DNA of 64,000 bases from Nitrosospira sp. 56-18. Its GTDB lineage: Bacteria; Pseudomonadota; Gammaproteobacteria; Burkholderiales; Nitrosomonadaceae. The position numbers were made by a program, and so were the translations under genes. The notes beneath the pieces were generated by a model. The model saw only the letters and a list, made by a program, of their open reading frames with translations, was not told the DNA's origin and ran no database searches. Within the stretch, counting starts at the first letter, position 1. Each line of letters opens with the position of its first letter. Shown piece by piece: positions 7,678 to 14,812 of this stretch. The stretch lies in assembly GCA_001899235.1 (NCBI GenBank), contig MKVR01000007.1:1-64000 (forward strand), given 5' to 3'.

Positions 7678-8022
7678 TCAGCGGGAGCTGAAACCCGCCA
7701 TCCGGCGGCAGCTCTCGGCACATTCACGGCAGACCCTGGCACAGTCATCCATGCCTATCTGTTCGCAACTTCTGGCACAGGCGTCACAGACTTCCGCGCA
7801 AACCCTGCAGAACTGGTCGCTGAAAGCCGAAGCGCTCAGCATGAGATTGGCCGAGGTCTGGCAAATCTCGGCGCAGCTCATCATCAGCCGGAAATGATCG
7901 GGCGCAACATGGCTGCCGCCCGACTCCAGGCAGTGGTTCATCGCCTCGTGGAGGCACGTTTGATGACATCGATTACACGCATCAACGCAAGATTGCATAT
8001 TGTGATCGGTAGTGTGAGACAT
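7678..8022 (-). CDS. csp3: Four-helix-bundle copper-storage protein (Csp3-like, DUF326)
   Basis: Product of 114 residues with 16 Cys arranged in CxxxC and CxxxxxxC spacings along predicted helices (CVDACNRCHQTC, CAEIC, CRVCAEVCDACARSC, CARVCRECAESC). Csp proteins fill the core of a four-helix bundle with Cys that bind many Cu(I) ions. The start ATG follows AAGGAG by 8 nt and gives no Tat/Sec signal, so this is the cytosolic Csp3 type rather than the exported Csp1. Ammonia oxidisers have a high copper demand (AMO, nitrite reductase), which would fit a cytosolic store; this last point is inference. Confidence 0.9.
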   Translation of the reverse strand: MSHTTDHNMQSCVDACNRCHQTCLHEAMNHCLESGGSHVAPDHFRLMMSCAEICQTSANLMLSASAFSDQFCRVCAEVCDACARSCEQIGMDDCARVCRECAESCRRMAGFSSR

Positions 8023-8599
8023 GGGTTGCTCCTTCAGGGTTGGGTTGACTTGGCGAATGCGGCTTTCAGCCACGAGAGCAAAAGCCAGCTTGCATCCTGG
8101 ACTGGATTTGAGGGGAAAGTCTGTGTGGTAGACTACAGAAAGAAAGCTATTTTCAGCAAAAAAACGATCAATTATGTATGGCGTGCATGCACATCGGACG
8201 CATACGGAATGACATCTGCGCCCCGTCGCGCCAGGTAGCGCTTCGCCGTTGCCCCCGCCCACGGCGAAAGCCCGACTGAGTGCGACAAAATCCGGTGTTT
8301 ATGCGAGCGACATTGGGCCGTGTCCCGTGCCTCTTTGGCTCCGTTGATGTAAAATAGCGTCTCCTCCTTAGCGCCTGCGGGTGCAGCTATCCCACACCGG
8401 CTACGTTCGGCGGTTCTGGACGATATTGTCCAGCCGAGAGAAAACCCATTTCAGCGGATTAGAAGCTAGAAGCGGAACGCCCCCTGGGTAGTCCGAACCC
8501 CCTTCTTTCGCCTGGTTCCAGGCAAAAGAAGGCAAAAGAGACGGAAATGCGAGCGGACCATTGGAATTCTCGATCGATTCACATTAAACGGAGCAGACG
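8023..8599. other. Long intergenic region upstream of rnk, with two inverted repeats
   Basis: About 580 bp between divergent genes (csp on minus, rnk on plus). No credible gene. It contains an 18-bp inverted repeat CTGGAC-gatatt-GTCCAG (8416-8433) and a stronger hairpin at 8501-8532, listed separately. It must contain the promoters of both flanking genes, but I cannot place them firmly. Confidence 0.5.
8501..8532. repeat. Strong hairpin upstream of rnk
   Basis: Inverted repeat CCTTCTTTCGCCT / AGGCAAAAGAAGG with a 6-nt loop (GGTTCC); 12 of 13 positions pair. No T-run follows on the plus strand, so it is not an obvious terminator of a plus transcript. It lies 68 bp before the rnk start and may be a leader structure or a dispersed repeat. 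Confidence 0.6.
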
Positions 8600-9013
8600 A
8601 TGAACAACAGACCAAAAATCATATTGACTTCCCAGGATCTCGAGCGGCTCGAAACGCTTCTGGAAGCATTGCCCGCGAACGCTTTTCCCGGCCGGCAAGC
8701 GCTGCTTGCAGAACTGGAACGGGCAGAAATTGTGGAACCGGACCAGATACCGCCTTCGGTGGTCACCATGAATTCAACCGTCCGCTTTCGCATCGACTCT
8801 TCAGGAGAGGACTATTGCCTGACCCTGGTTTATCCCAGAGATGTCGATGATACGGGGGGGAAAATTTCCATTCTTGCACCAGTGGGCAGCGCCCTGCTCG
8901 GCCTTTCCACCGGTGATGAAATCGAATGGCCGAGCCCGGGGGGCGGCACCATCAAGGTGCGAATAGTGGAAATAATTTATCAACCGGAAAGAGAGGGGAA
9001 GTTTTACCGCTGA
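8600..9013 (+). CDS. rnk: Regulator of nucleoside diphosphate kinase, Rnk (GreA-like fold)
   Basis: Product of 137 residues, matching the 136 of the E. coli protein. An N-terminal short helical segment (LTSQDLERLETLLEAL) is followed by a C-terminal GreA/GreB-type FKBP-like domain: VTMNSTVRFRIDSSGEDYCL, then LVYPRDVDDTGGKISILAPV, then GSALLGLSTGDEIEWPSPGG. Rnk binds RNA polymerase near the secondary channel and affects nucleoside diphosphate kinase levels. The ATG has GGAGCAG upstream. It stands alone behind a long leader. Confidence 0.9.
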   Translation: MNNRPKIILTSQDLERLETLLEALPANAFPGRQALLAELERAEIVEPDQIPPSVVTMNSTVRFRIDSSGEDYCLTLVYPRDVDDTGGKISILAPVGSALLGLSTGDEIEWPSPGGGTIKVRIVEIIYQPEREGKFYR

Positions 9014-9074
9014 GGGTGTATGGCACGTATCGAAGCCAGCCGGGGGGCTTCCGCGTGACACGGGAATTCGGGCA

Positions 9075-9094
9075 ATATCATTGATTATCATCAT
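9075..9094 (+). promoter_or_regulatory. Weak Fur-box-like site before the alginate-export gene
   Basis: The segment ATATCATTGATTATCATCAT includes TGATTATCA, half of the classical Fur consensus, with a poorer left half. It lies about 70-90 bp upstream of the start at 9166. The AT-rich context makes a chance match possible. Confidence 0.25.
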
Positions 9095-9165
9095 TTAAAA
9101 ATAACCCTGATTCTGTTATAGTTGCCCGCATTTTTTTACGGAAACCACAGGAAGGAGCTTCAACC

Positions 9166-10887
9166 ATGAACCCGCAGGATCGGGATTACCGCCAACTCTC
9201 CAGCAATAGCGGCCCAACAACAATAACCTTTCCGTCGGCGAAATGGGCGAAATCGATGAAATCGGTTTTCAGTTTCTGCCTGGGCGCGGGAACACTGGTT
9301 GTCCTCGCGTTCGATGGCTTCGCTGCGGAAGCTCCTCCCGCGGGAAATACCGCTGCGGCTCCCACCGCCCAGCCGAAGGCAGTCGGAACGACGGAAACGG
9401 CAAGCAAGCAGCCGGCTTCGGGCGCTTTCGATTGGTCGAAACAGCCGCCCGTAACAGCGCCGCCGCGCCCGGGACTGTTCACCATCGCACCCTCCGGGCC
9501 CGGCTATTACACGCTCATGGATCAGCTCACCGGAAAAAAACGGGAAGCGCCGCCTGTTTCGCCCTACGCGCCGTACGCCCTCATGACCACCCCGGCTTAC
9601 GACATGGATTTCCGCTACATGGAAAAACCGGGGTATGAGCCGGACCTGTTCGATCCCATCAAGCGCATCCGCCTGGGCGATGATTTCCTCCTGTCTCTCG
9701 GCGGCAGCTTCTGGTACCGGTACATGCGCGAAACCGACCTGCGGCTGACCCGCGCAGACGACAGTTACCATATGATACGCAGCCGTTTTCACGCGGATTT
9801 ATGGTACCGGGATCGGGTCCGTCTATTCGCGGAATTCCTGGATGCGCGAACCTTCGGCCAAGCCTTGGCGCCTTTGCCCACGGATGTGAATCACACCGAC
9901 ATGCTGAACCTGTTCGCGGACGTCAAGATCGCGAATATCAAGAACGGCCCCGCTTATGTCCGCTTCGGACGCCAGGAATTGCTCTATGGCTCGCAGCGGC
10001 TCATTTCCACCCTGGACTGGGTAAACACCCGCCGCACCTTCCAGGGCGCCAAAGCCTTCTGGCGCACGCCAGAGCTCGACCTCGATGCATTCTGGGTTCG
10101 GCCGATGACCACGGAGGCCAATCAATTCGACAACTGGGACACGAAACGGGAGTTCTTCGGCTTGTGGGGAACCTACCGGCCCATGAAAGGGCAGCTGGTC
10201 GACCTCTATTTCCTGAGCCTGCTGGACGATAACCAGGAACTCGCCTTCCGCAGAACCGGAATGCGCGGTGTCTCCAATACCCAGACGCTGGGAGGCCGGC
10301 TGGCGGGCGACTACAACCAGTTCCTGTACGAACTGGAAGGCATGTACCAATTCGGCCAATTTTCCAATATGGATGTCTCCGCTTTCGCAGTGGCATCGGG
10401 CGCCGGCTACCACTTCAAAGGCGCGCCCATGAATCCCCAGTTCTGGCTCCGCTATGACTTTGCCTCCGGCGACAAGAACCCGGGCGACGGCAGGTACAAC
10501 ACTTTCAACCAGCTCTTTCCTTTTGGCAACTATTACCTGGGCTGGGCCGACCGGGTAGGCCGCCAGAACATCCACGACTTCAACGCGCAACTCAACCTGC
10601 ATCCATTACCGTGGGCGACGTTCACCACCCAGTATCACCGGTTCTACCTGGCCAACAACCGCGACTTCCTGTACAACGCCGCGGGCAACGCCACGCTGCG
10701 CGATGCGACCGGCCAGTCGGGAAGCTATGTCGGTGACGAAATCGATGTCCGGCTGAACATCAACATCAACCGGCAGAACAATATCCTGGTCGGATATTCG
10801 AAACTGTTTGCGGGTGATTTTCTGAAGGCAAGGGCGCCCGGCGTCGCGCCGGACCTGTTCTACGTCCAGTACAACCTTCGTTTCTAG
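9166..10887 (+). CDS. Alginate-export-family outer-membrane beta-barrel protein (AlgE-like)
   Basis: Product of 573 residues. A signal sequence (KSVFSFCLGAGTLVVLAF, cleavage near DGFAAEA) is preceded by an unusually long charged N-terminus of about 30 residues. An Ala/Pro-rich linker (APPAGNTAAAPTAQPKA) follows. From about residue 160 the alginate-export domain runs to the end: IRLGDDFLLSLGGSFWYRYM, YVRFGRQELLYGSQRLI, STLDWVNTRRTFQGAKAFW, and the terminal strand LFYVQYNLRF with C-terminal Phe. The family forms 18-stranded barrels that pass anionic polysaccharide or other solutes. No alginate synthesis genes are in the window, so the substrate is open. The ATG follows AAGGAG. Confidence 0.85.
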   Translation: MNPQDRDYRQLSSNSGPTTITFPSAKWAKSMKSVFSFCLGAGTLVVLAFDGFAAEAPPAGNTAAAPTAQPKAVGTTETASKQPASGAFDWSKQPPVTAPPRPGLFTIAPSGPGYYTLMDQLTGKKREAPPVSPYAPYALMTTPAYDMDFRYMEKPGYEPDLFDPIKRIRLGDDFLLSLGGSFWYRYMRETDLRLTRADDSYHMIRSRFHADLWYRDRVRLFAEFLDARTFGQALAPLPTDVNHTDMLNLFADVKIANIKNGPAYVRFGRQELLYGSQRLISTLDWVNTRRTFQGAKAFWRTPELDLDAFWVRPMTTEANQFDNWDTKREFFGLWGTYRPMKGQLVDLYFLSLLDDNQELAFRRTGMRGVSNTQTLGGRLAGDYNQFLYELEGMYQFGQFSNMDVSAFAVASGAGYHFKGAPMNPQFWLRYDFASGDKNPGDGRYNTFNQLFPFGNYYLGWADRVGRQNIHDFNAQLNLHPLPWATFTTQYHRFYLANNRDFLYNAAGNATLRDATGQSGSYVGDEIDVRLNININRQNNILVGYSKLFAGDFLKARAPGVAPDLFYVQYNLRF

Positions 10888-10990
10888 AATAGGCAATAAC
10901 ATGGAGGGTGATGCGGCATGCTGATCCACGGCCCTTCTACGTGTTGCCAGATATTACATTAATCCTGGTGTCAGCCAAACGTAGTTAAAC

Positions 10991-11027
10991 GTAGGGTGCA
11001 ATAAGCGCAGCGCATTGCACCGCCCTA
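10991..11027. repeat. Imperfect palindrome GTAGGGTGCAAT...ATTGCACCGCCCTAC between convergent genes
   Basis: Inverted repeat with arms GTAGGGTGCAAT and ATTGCACCGCCCTAC around AAGCGCAGCGC, between the ends of the alginate-export gene (plus) and apt (minus). This form (GTAGGGTGC... GCACC..CCTAC) is like widespread REP-type dispersed repeats in proteobacteria and may also act as a bidirectional terminator. Just to its right is a short run of CCCTTTTAC-type repeats (11029-11061). Confidence 0.65.
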
Positions 11028-11075
11028 CACCCTTTTACCCTTGTATCCTTTTACCCTTTTACATGCTCCGCGAAT

Positions 11076-11603
11076 TCAATCGCCCTCGAATTCGCATAGC
11101 GCGAATACCTTGAAGCCCCGGCTTTCCAGCCGCGACTTGCCACCAATATCCGGCAGGTCGATCACGAAACAGCACTCCACCACCTCGGCACCCATATCGC
11201 GTATCAGCGCCCCTGCCGCCTCCGCCGTGCCTCCGGTGGCGATGAGATCATCCACTAGCAGTATCCGGTCGCCTTCCTGGATCGCGTCCACGTGAATTTC
11301 GATGCGATCGGTGCCATATTCCAATTGGTAATCGCGCCCCAGCGTCTTGGCGGGCAATTTGCCTTTTTTCCGTATGGGCACGAATCCGATCCCCAGCTCA
11401 TAAGCTACTGGCGCACCGATGATGAAACCGCGTGACTCGATCCCGGCCACCTTATCGATGCGCCCGCCTTTATGGCGATGGGCAATCTCCTGCACCGTGG
11501 CGCGCAATCCGACGGCATCCTTCAGCAAGGTGGTGATATCGCGGAACATAATGCCCTCGTGCGGGTAATGCGCTATGGTGCGTATGCGGGATTTGATCTG
11601 CAT
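11076..11603 (-). CDS. apt: Adenine phosphoribosyltransferase
   Basis: Product of 175 residues (family about 170-185). It converts adenine and PRPP to AMP plus pyrophosphate in purine salvage. The N-terminus (IRTIAHYPHEGIMFRDITTLL) and the PRPP loop (RILLVDDLIATGGTAEAA) are both diagnostic. VAGIESRGFIIGAPVAYELG is also typical. It is a cytosolic homodimer in characterised members. The ATG at 11603 has AAAAGGAAA upstream. Convergent with the barrel gene on its 3' side. Confidence 0.95.
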   Translation of the reverse strand: MQIKSRIRTIAHYPHEGIMFRDITTLLKDAVGLRATVQEIAHRHKGGRIDKVAGIESRGFIIGAPVAYELGIGFVPIRKKGKLPAKTLGRDYQLEYGTDRIEIHVDAIQEGDRILLVDDLIATGGTAEAAGALIRDMGAEVVECCFVIDLPDIGGKSRLESRGFKVFALCEFEGD

Positions 11604-11760
11604 AAAACGGATTTCCTTTTACTGGTTTTACGATGTCGCGGTAATCCGCGAAGCAAAAACACCGGGAGAAGACGTCCTATTATACTGACGGAAAAGTTGC
11701 CGGAAACCTTGTTCTGGTTTATCCTTGCGCCCCTGCTGCCCCACCGCGCAAAACCCCATC

Positions 11761-11852
11761 GGAGAGATGGCCGAGTGGTTTAAGGTACACGCCTGGAAAG
11801 CGTGCGTACGGCTTCAACCGTACCGAGGGTTCGAATCCCTCTCTCTCCGCCA
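11761..11852 (+). tRNA. tRNA-Ser (anticodon GGA)
   Basis: Acceptor arms GGAGAGA and TCTCTCC pair across the ends. The D-arm region is TGGCCGAGTGGTTTAAGG. The anticodon arm is CACGC-CTGGAAA-GCGTG, giving anticodon GGA. A long variable arm (GTACGGCTTCAACCGTAC) is typical of class II tRNA. The T arm is GAGGG-TTCGAAT-CCCTC. The discriminator G and an encoded CCA (11850-11852) complete it. A decayed mobile island begins directly behind the 3' end. Confidence 0.97.
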
Positions 11853-11876
11853 CCTGAATTCCCTTACCCGGAAGTG

Positions 11877-12325
11877 CGCTTAACATCCTGAACGGTAACG
11901 GGGTTTCAGCGGTTCTAAGTCCCGTATTTCGGTGATATTGAAATCCACCCGGAAATGCGAGTTTAAGCACGGCACGGCGGTCGCACAATCGCCCGGAACT
12001 CCGGAGTTTATGCGGGTTTGAGATGAAGTCCAGAGCGGTTCTAAGTGCCGCGTCGAACGAGCGCATGGGGCGCAAGAGTTGCCCGGATTTTTCGACCAGA
12101 ACAGCCCTGTCGGTTTCGAATTTCTTGATCCGGGTTTCATACGCCTTGACCATCGAATCGCTGTCCGTCTCGACCAGCCTGTCCATCAACTGTTCGATCT
12201 TATCGCCCAGCTTGCGTACTTCATTCTCAAGCACTTTTCCGCGCTGCGCGATCTGCGCCTGCCGGTAATTCCACCATATCTCGAACATTCTGGTCGCGGT
12301 TTTGAATAAAGGCGCAGACGGTTCA
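11877..12325 (-). pseudogene. C-terminal remnant of a large serine recombinase
   Basis: The translation reads KTATRMFEIWWNYRQAQIAQ, a coiled-coil segment (VRKLGDKIEQLMDRLVETDS), YETRIKKFETDRAVLVEK, LRTALDFISNPHKLRSSGRL, DRRAVLKLAFPGG and TPLPFRML. These are the C-terminal coiled-coil and tail motifs of phage/ICE-type serine site-specific recombinases. The catalytic N-terminal domain is missing: the fragment stops against an IS5-like piece at about 12342. No stop codon closes the frame at the usual place; it runs on antisense through tRNA-Ser, so the native C-terminus is also lost. Non-functional relic of an integrated element. Confidence 0.8.
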
Positions 12326-12341
12326 AGTGTGTGCAGCAGGG

Positions 12342-12425
12342 CTGCTTTCCCGTATTGAACCTTATTATCCGAGGAGCGGACGGCGTGGGCGTCAACCCAT
12401 GGTGCTGGGAAGCATGTTGCGCCTC
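12342..12425 (+). pseudogene. IS5-family transposase fragment
   Basis: About 28 codons read LLSRIEPYYPRSGRRGRQPM followed by VLGSMLRL. This matches the N-terminal DUF772 region of IS5-family transposases (LLALIEPYYP..GRGRRPMPLATMLRI). Nothing before or after continues the match. It abuts the recombinase remnant on the opposite strand, so it probably marks an old deletion or insertion junction. Confidence 0.65.
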
Positions 12426-12429
12426 GGCT

Positions 12430-12869
12430 GCCGTGTCCGTCTGCTCCAGATTTTTTCGGTAAAAACTCGCAAAGGCGTTCGAAAGGCGATTGCTCCTGCT
12501 TCCTTCGTCATCATTGACATTACGTTGTGCGTCTACAAAATCGACCCGGACGAGATTTTGAAGGAGAGACTTACCTTCTCGCTGATCAAGACCGATAGCT
12601 ACAATCTCGTCATTCTTTTTTTCTAGGGATGCATATGTTGTTTCGAAGTGCCGCCCTAAGTTATTGTCTTGAGATAGGAACTCCGAAAGACGTTTGGCAG
12701 ATTTTCCGCCGTCACCTTGAGAATATGCCGAGAGATAGCCTAAAGGTGATTTCCAAGCCAGTTGGTTTGGTTTTACTTCCACTGGGTATTGTCGGTCAGG
12801 AAAATCGATTAGAACTGGCCCATGGATCTTGGATGTTGCCGTGATAAGCTTAGCCAGTGGGAGAATTTC
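12430..12869. other. Stretch between island relics, no assignable gene
   Basis: A minus-strand open frame covers much of it (starting near 12782, with segments such as LSEFLSQDNNLGRHFETTYA and VRVDFVDAQRNVNDDEG). It may be the remains of a gene, but I recognise no family, and its 3' half runs antisense to the IS5 fragment. I see no other feature. Confidence 0.4.
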
Positions 12870-13323
12870 ATGGGGGATGACTACAATTTTGAGGAATTGA
12901 AGCGCGAGATATTGGCTCGCAGCAGAGCTACCGATTGGGAGCTCGCCAAGAAAGAGTGGCGGCTAGTCGCAATCTCGGAGGCGGACGAGCCCGAAAGGTG
13001 TCTCTGTTCTCACTTTCCCATTATTGAACTTTGCAGCATCCGGCGTAACCGTTGATGTCGGGAGCGTCTGCGTGAAGCGTTTTCTTGGCTTCAGATCAGA
13101 CCTGATATTCGCATCCCTTAAACGCATCCGAAAAGACATCCAAGCGAGCGTCGGAGCCGACGCGACAGCCTTTTTTTACGATCAAGACATCATCAACGAC
13201 TGAGAGTACTGCTTTCAGCAAAGCACCATGCGGAAGCGGAATCTCAGCGAGGCTCAGATGGCAACCAGAATGAGAATCAATCAGAAGATCATTTCGTCGA
13301 TAGGCCGCAGGGGCATTGGTTAG
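12870..13323 (+). pseudogene. Broken hypothetical gene (frameshift plus in-frame stop)
   Basis: The ATG follows GGGAG. Frame one encodes MGDDYNFEELKREILARSRA, then DWELAKKEWRLVAISEADEP, then CLCSHFPIIELCSIR and stops at 13054. A second frame continues with VDVGSVCVKRFLGFRSDLIF, KRIRKDIQASVGADATAFFY, DQDIIND, then TGA where the family would have Trp, then EYCFQQSTMRKRNLSEAQMA and TRMRINQKIISSIGRRGIG to the stop at 13321-13323. The two parts join into one protein of about 150 residues of a conserved hypothetical family often seen on mobile elements (CLCGHFPI and VGNVCVKRF motifs recalled). It carries one frameshift near 13040 and one nonsense change near 13201, so it is inactive. Confidence 0.7.
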
Positions 13324-13447
13324 CAATCAGCACGTTCGGAGGTCAGGGTTGCGAATCGAACGACCGTGAACTCGGACGTTTTGCGCCCAGCCGTCTTAAC
13401 ACTACTTCCGGAGGAGACTTACTAACGGCATTCTTACTATGTTGACG

Positions 13448-13466
13448 ATTGACGTATAACGTCAAT
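13448..13466 (+). promoter_or_regulatory. Palindromic operator over the higBA promoter
   Basis: Perfect inverted repeat ATTGACG-tataa-CGTCAAT, overlapping a likely promoter (TTGACG at 13442 as -35, TATATG/TATGAT near 13466-13473 as -10). It ends 18 bp before the toxin start. HigA-type antitoxins bind such palindromes to repress their own operon. Confidence 0.7.
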
Positions 13467-13483
13467 ATATGATAAGGTTAAGA

Positions 13484-13759
13484 ATGATAAAGAGCTTTAA
13501 ATGCCGGAAAACTGGGCATCTCTTTGAAGGCGAGCATGTTGCCGCATTTTCCGGCTTTAAACGTCAAGCGGAAAAGCGCCTTAGAATACTGGATGCTGCC
13601 GAGACGCTTGAAGCGCTCGCTGCCTTACCCAGCAATCGCCTTGAGCGTTTGTCGAGTGACAGGGCAGGACAATACAGCGTCCGTGTCAATCAGCAATGGC
13701 GCGTATGTTTTACGTGGAACGAAGGTGCCAACGATGTGGAAATCGTGGATTATCACTGA
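13484..13759 (+). CDS. higB: HigB toxin (RelE superfamily mRNA interferase)
   Basis: Product of 91 residues starting MIKSFKCRKTGHLFEGE. It contains FSGFKRQAEKRLRILDAAET, LEALAALPSNRLERLSSDRA, GQYSVRVNQQWRVCFTWNEG and a C-terminal VEIVDYH. These are the conserved features of HigB/RelE ribosome-dependent nucleases, including the basic residues and the final YH. The ATG has AAGG 8 nt upstream (GATAAGGTTAAGA). It precedes its antitoxin gene by 26 bp, in the toxin-first order typical of higBA. Intact in an otherwise decayed island, as expected for an addiction module. Confidence 0.92.
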   Translation: MIKSFKCRKTGHLFEGEHVAAFSGFKRQAEKRLRILDAAETLEALAALPSNRLERLSSDRAGQYSVRVNQQWRVCFTWNEGANDVEIVDYH

Positions 13760-13785
13760 ATAGATATAGAGAAAGGTAACGGAAC

Positions 13786-14088
13786 ATGACGAGAGAAGCT
13801 ATTCACCCCGGCGAATTTCTTGCTGATGAACTGGAAGAAATCGGTATGACGCGCACAGAGCTTGCGCGGCAGATCGATGTGCCTGCAAATCGTATCTCCC
13901 AGCTTATTCGTGGCAAACGCGACTTGACAGCGGATACTGCGTTACGGCTGGGACGGTTCTTCGGCACCGGCCCGGAGCTGTGGTTGAACCTGCAAAAGAC
14001 CTATGAGCTTGATAGGGCAAGAACCGAGCTGGGTAAAACAATCCAGAAAATCAACCCATGGAAGCCACAGGAAGAAGTGCATATTTGA
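13786..14088 (+). CDS. higA: HigA antitoxin (XRE-family HTH)
   Basis: Product of 100 residues. An N-terminal REAIHPGEFLADELEEIGM leads into a helix-turn-helix (TRTELARQIDVPANRISQLI), then RGKRDLTADTALRLGRFFG and TGPELWLNLQKTYELDRART. This is the standard VapI/HigA family layout. It should neutralise HigB by complex formation and repress the operon through the palindrome upstream of higB. Ribosome site AAAGG about 10 nt upstream. Confidence 0.93.
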   Translation: MTREAIHPGEFLADELEEIGMTRTELARQIDVPANRISQLIRGKRDLTADTALRLGRFFGTGPELWLNLQKTYELDRARTELGKTIQKINPWKPQEEVHI

Positions 14089-14146
14089 TATCGGTGTTTA
14101 TTCTTAACCGGCCACTATTTTCTTTCTGCAATTCTCGTGTTTTTAA

Positions 14147-14357
14147 AGGGGGAAAACCTTCCCCCTGCTACAACCGCAGCCTAGCTGCGTTTTCCGGCAC
14201 CCCCATTAACGGGGATACCCCGTAACGCCCCTCATGTCGTGAACCGGTTTCCGGTTCACCCTTAATTTTACTTTCCCCGCTGGGAATAAATTAATTTAAC
14301 ACAGGACCTGCTTCCACCAAGTCATCCCCCGATCTTCCGCACGCCGTGTTACGGCGT
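14147..14357 (+). promoter_or_regulatory. Run of hairpins upstream of truncated ardA: plasmid leading-region / ssDNA promoter remnant
   Basis: Within 210 bp there are at least five inverted repeats. They are AGGGGGAA-aacc-TTCCCCCT (14147-14166), CGCAGC-cta-GCTGCG (14175-14189), CCCC-attaac-GGGG (14201-14214), GTGAACCGG-ttt-CCGGTTCAC (14239-14259) and ACGCCGT-gtt-ACGGCGT (14341-14357). They lie just before an ardA start. In conjugative plasmids, hairpin-rich leading regions (Frpo/ssi type) let entering single-stranded DNA fold into promoters for anti-restriction genes. The structural match is seen; the function is inferred. Confidence 0.55.
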
Positions 14358-14486
14358 TTGTGCAGACCGGGTGGTTCCCCCTGACTTGTCTCCACCAGAA
14401 CTTTCGCTCGTTCCACTCGCTTTTCTCCGGGGTTTTCAACCTCAGCGGGGGTTGTTTTCTTTAACCCTTTAAAGCGAGACAAAACC

Positions 14487-14807
14487 ATGAGTGATGAAAT
14501 CAGAATCTATGTTGCAGATTTGGCTGCATGCAATAACGGGAGGCTGCACAGCATATGGATCAATGCCTGTGACGATATCAATAATATCCGGGAGCAGATC
14601 AAAGCCATGCTGACCGCCAGCCCAGAGGGCTTTGCGGAAGAATATGCCATTCATGATTATGAGGGCTTCGGCAGTTATGCGCTAAGCGAGTATGCAGGCA
14701 TTGAAACTGCCCATGAGGTACAGGATCAGCGCCTTAAACAGTTTGAAGCACAGCGCCAAGAGCAAAACCGGGGTTGCCCGCAGCCTCACCAGCGCGGCCC
14801 GGAATGA
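14487..14807 (+). pseudogene. ardA: ArdA antirestriction protein, truncated and fused to foreign tail
   Basis: The first ~76 residues match ArdA: MSDEIRIYVADLAACNNGRL, HSIWINACDDINNIREQIKA, EEYAIHDYEGFGSYALSEYA, GIETAHEV. ArdA proteins are about 165 residues of DNA-mimicking fold that block type I restriction enzymes. Here the C-terminal half is gone; after about residue 76 an unrelated Gln/Arg-rich tail (QDQRLKQFEAQRQEQNRG) runs to a stop. This marks a deletion junction, after which an IS3 fragment follows within 10 bp. Unlikely to be active, though residues 1-76 hold the whole first domain. Confidence 0.8.
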
Positions 14808-14812
14808 ACGCG

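Noticed and set aside
7455-7748. Minus-strand frame between the O-methyltransferase and Csp genes
   Set aside because: It overlaps the 3' end of csp in another frame, has no ribosome site and reads as low-quality Arg/Ala-rich sequence.
9823-10602. 259-codon minus-strand frame inside the alginate-export gene
   Set aside because: Antisense shadow of a GC-rich coding sequence; the plus-strand protein is a complete, recognisable barrel.
9166-10887. Alginate biosynthesis locus
   Set aside because: Only the export-type barrel is present; no alg synthesis, modification or regulatory genes flank it.
11719-11876. C-terminal extension of the recombinase frame (EGFEPSVRLKPY...)
   Set aside because: This is translation of the complement of tRNA-Ser, a well-known false peptide; only the part from 11877 on is recombinase-like.
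12327-12626. 99-codon plus-strand frame as a real gene
   Set aside because: Only about 28 codons match an IS5 transposase; the rest has no resemblance and no ribosome site, so only the matching piece is reported, as a relic.
14147-14166. Intrinsic terminator for higBA
   Set aside because: The stem is strong but is followed by GCTACAAC rather than a T-run on the plus strand, and it is one of a series of hairpins leading to ardA.
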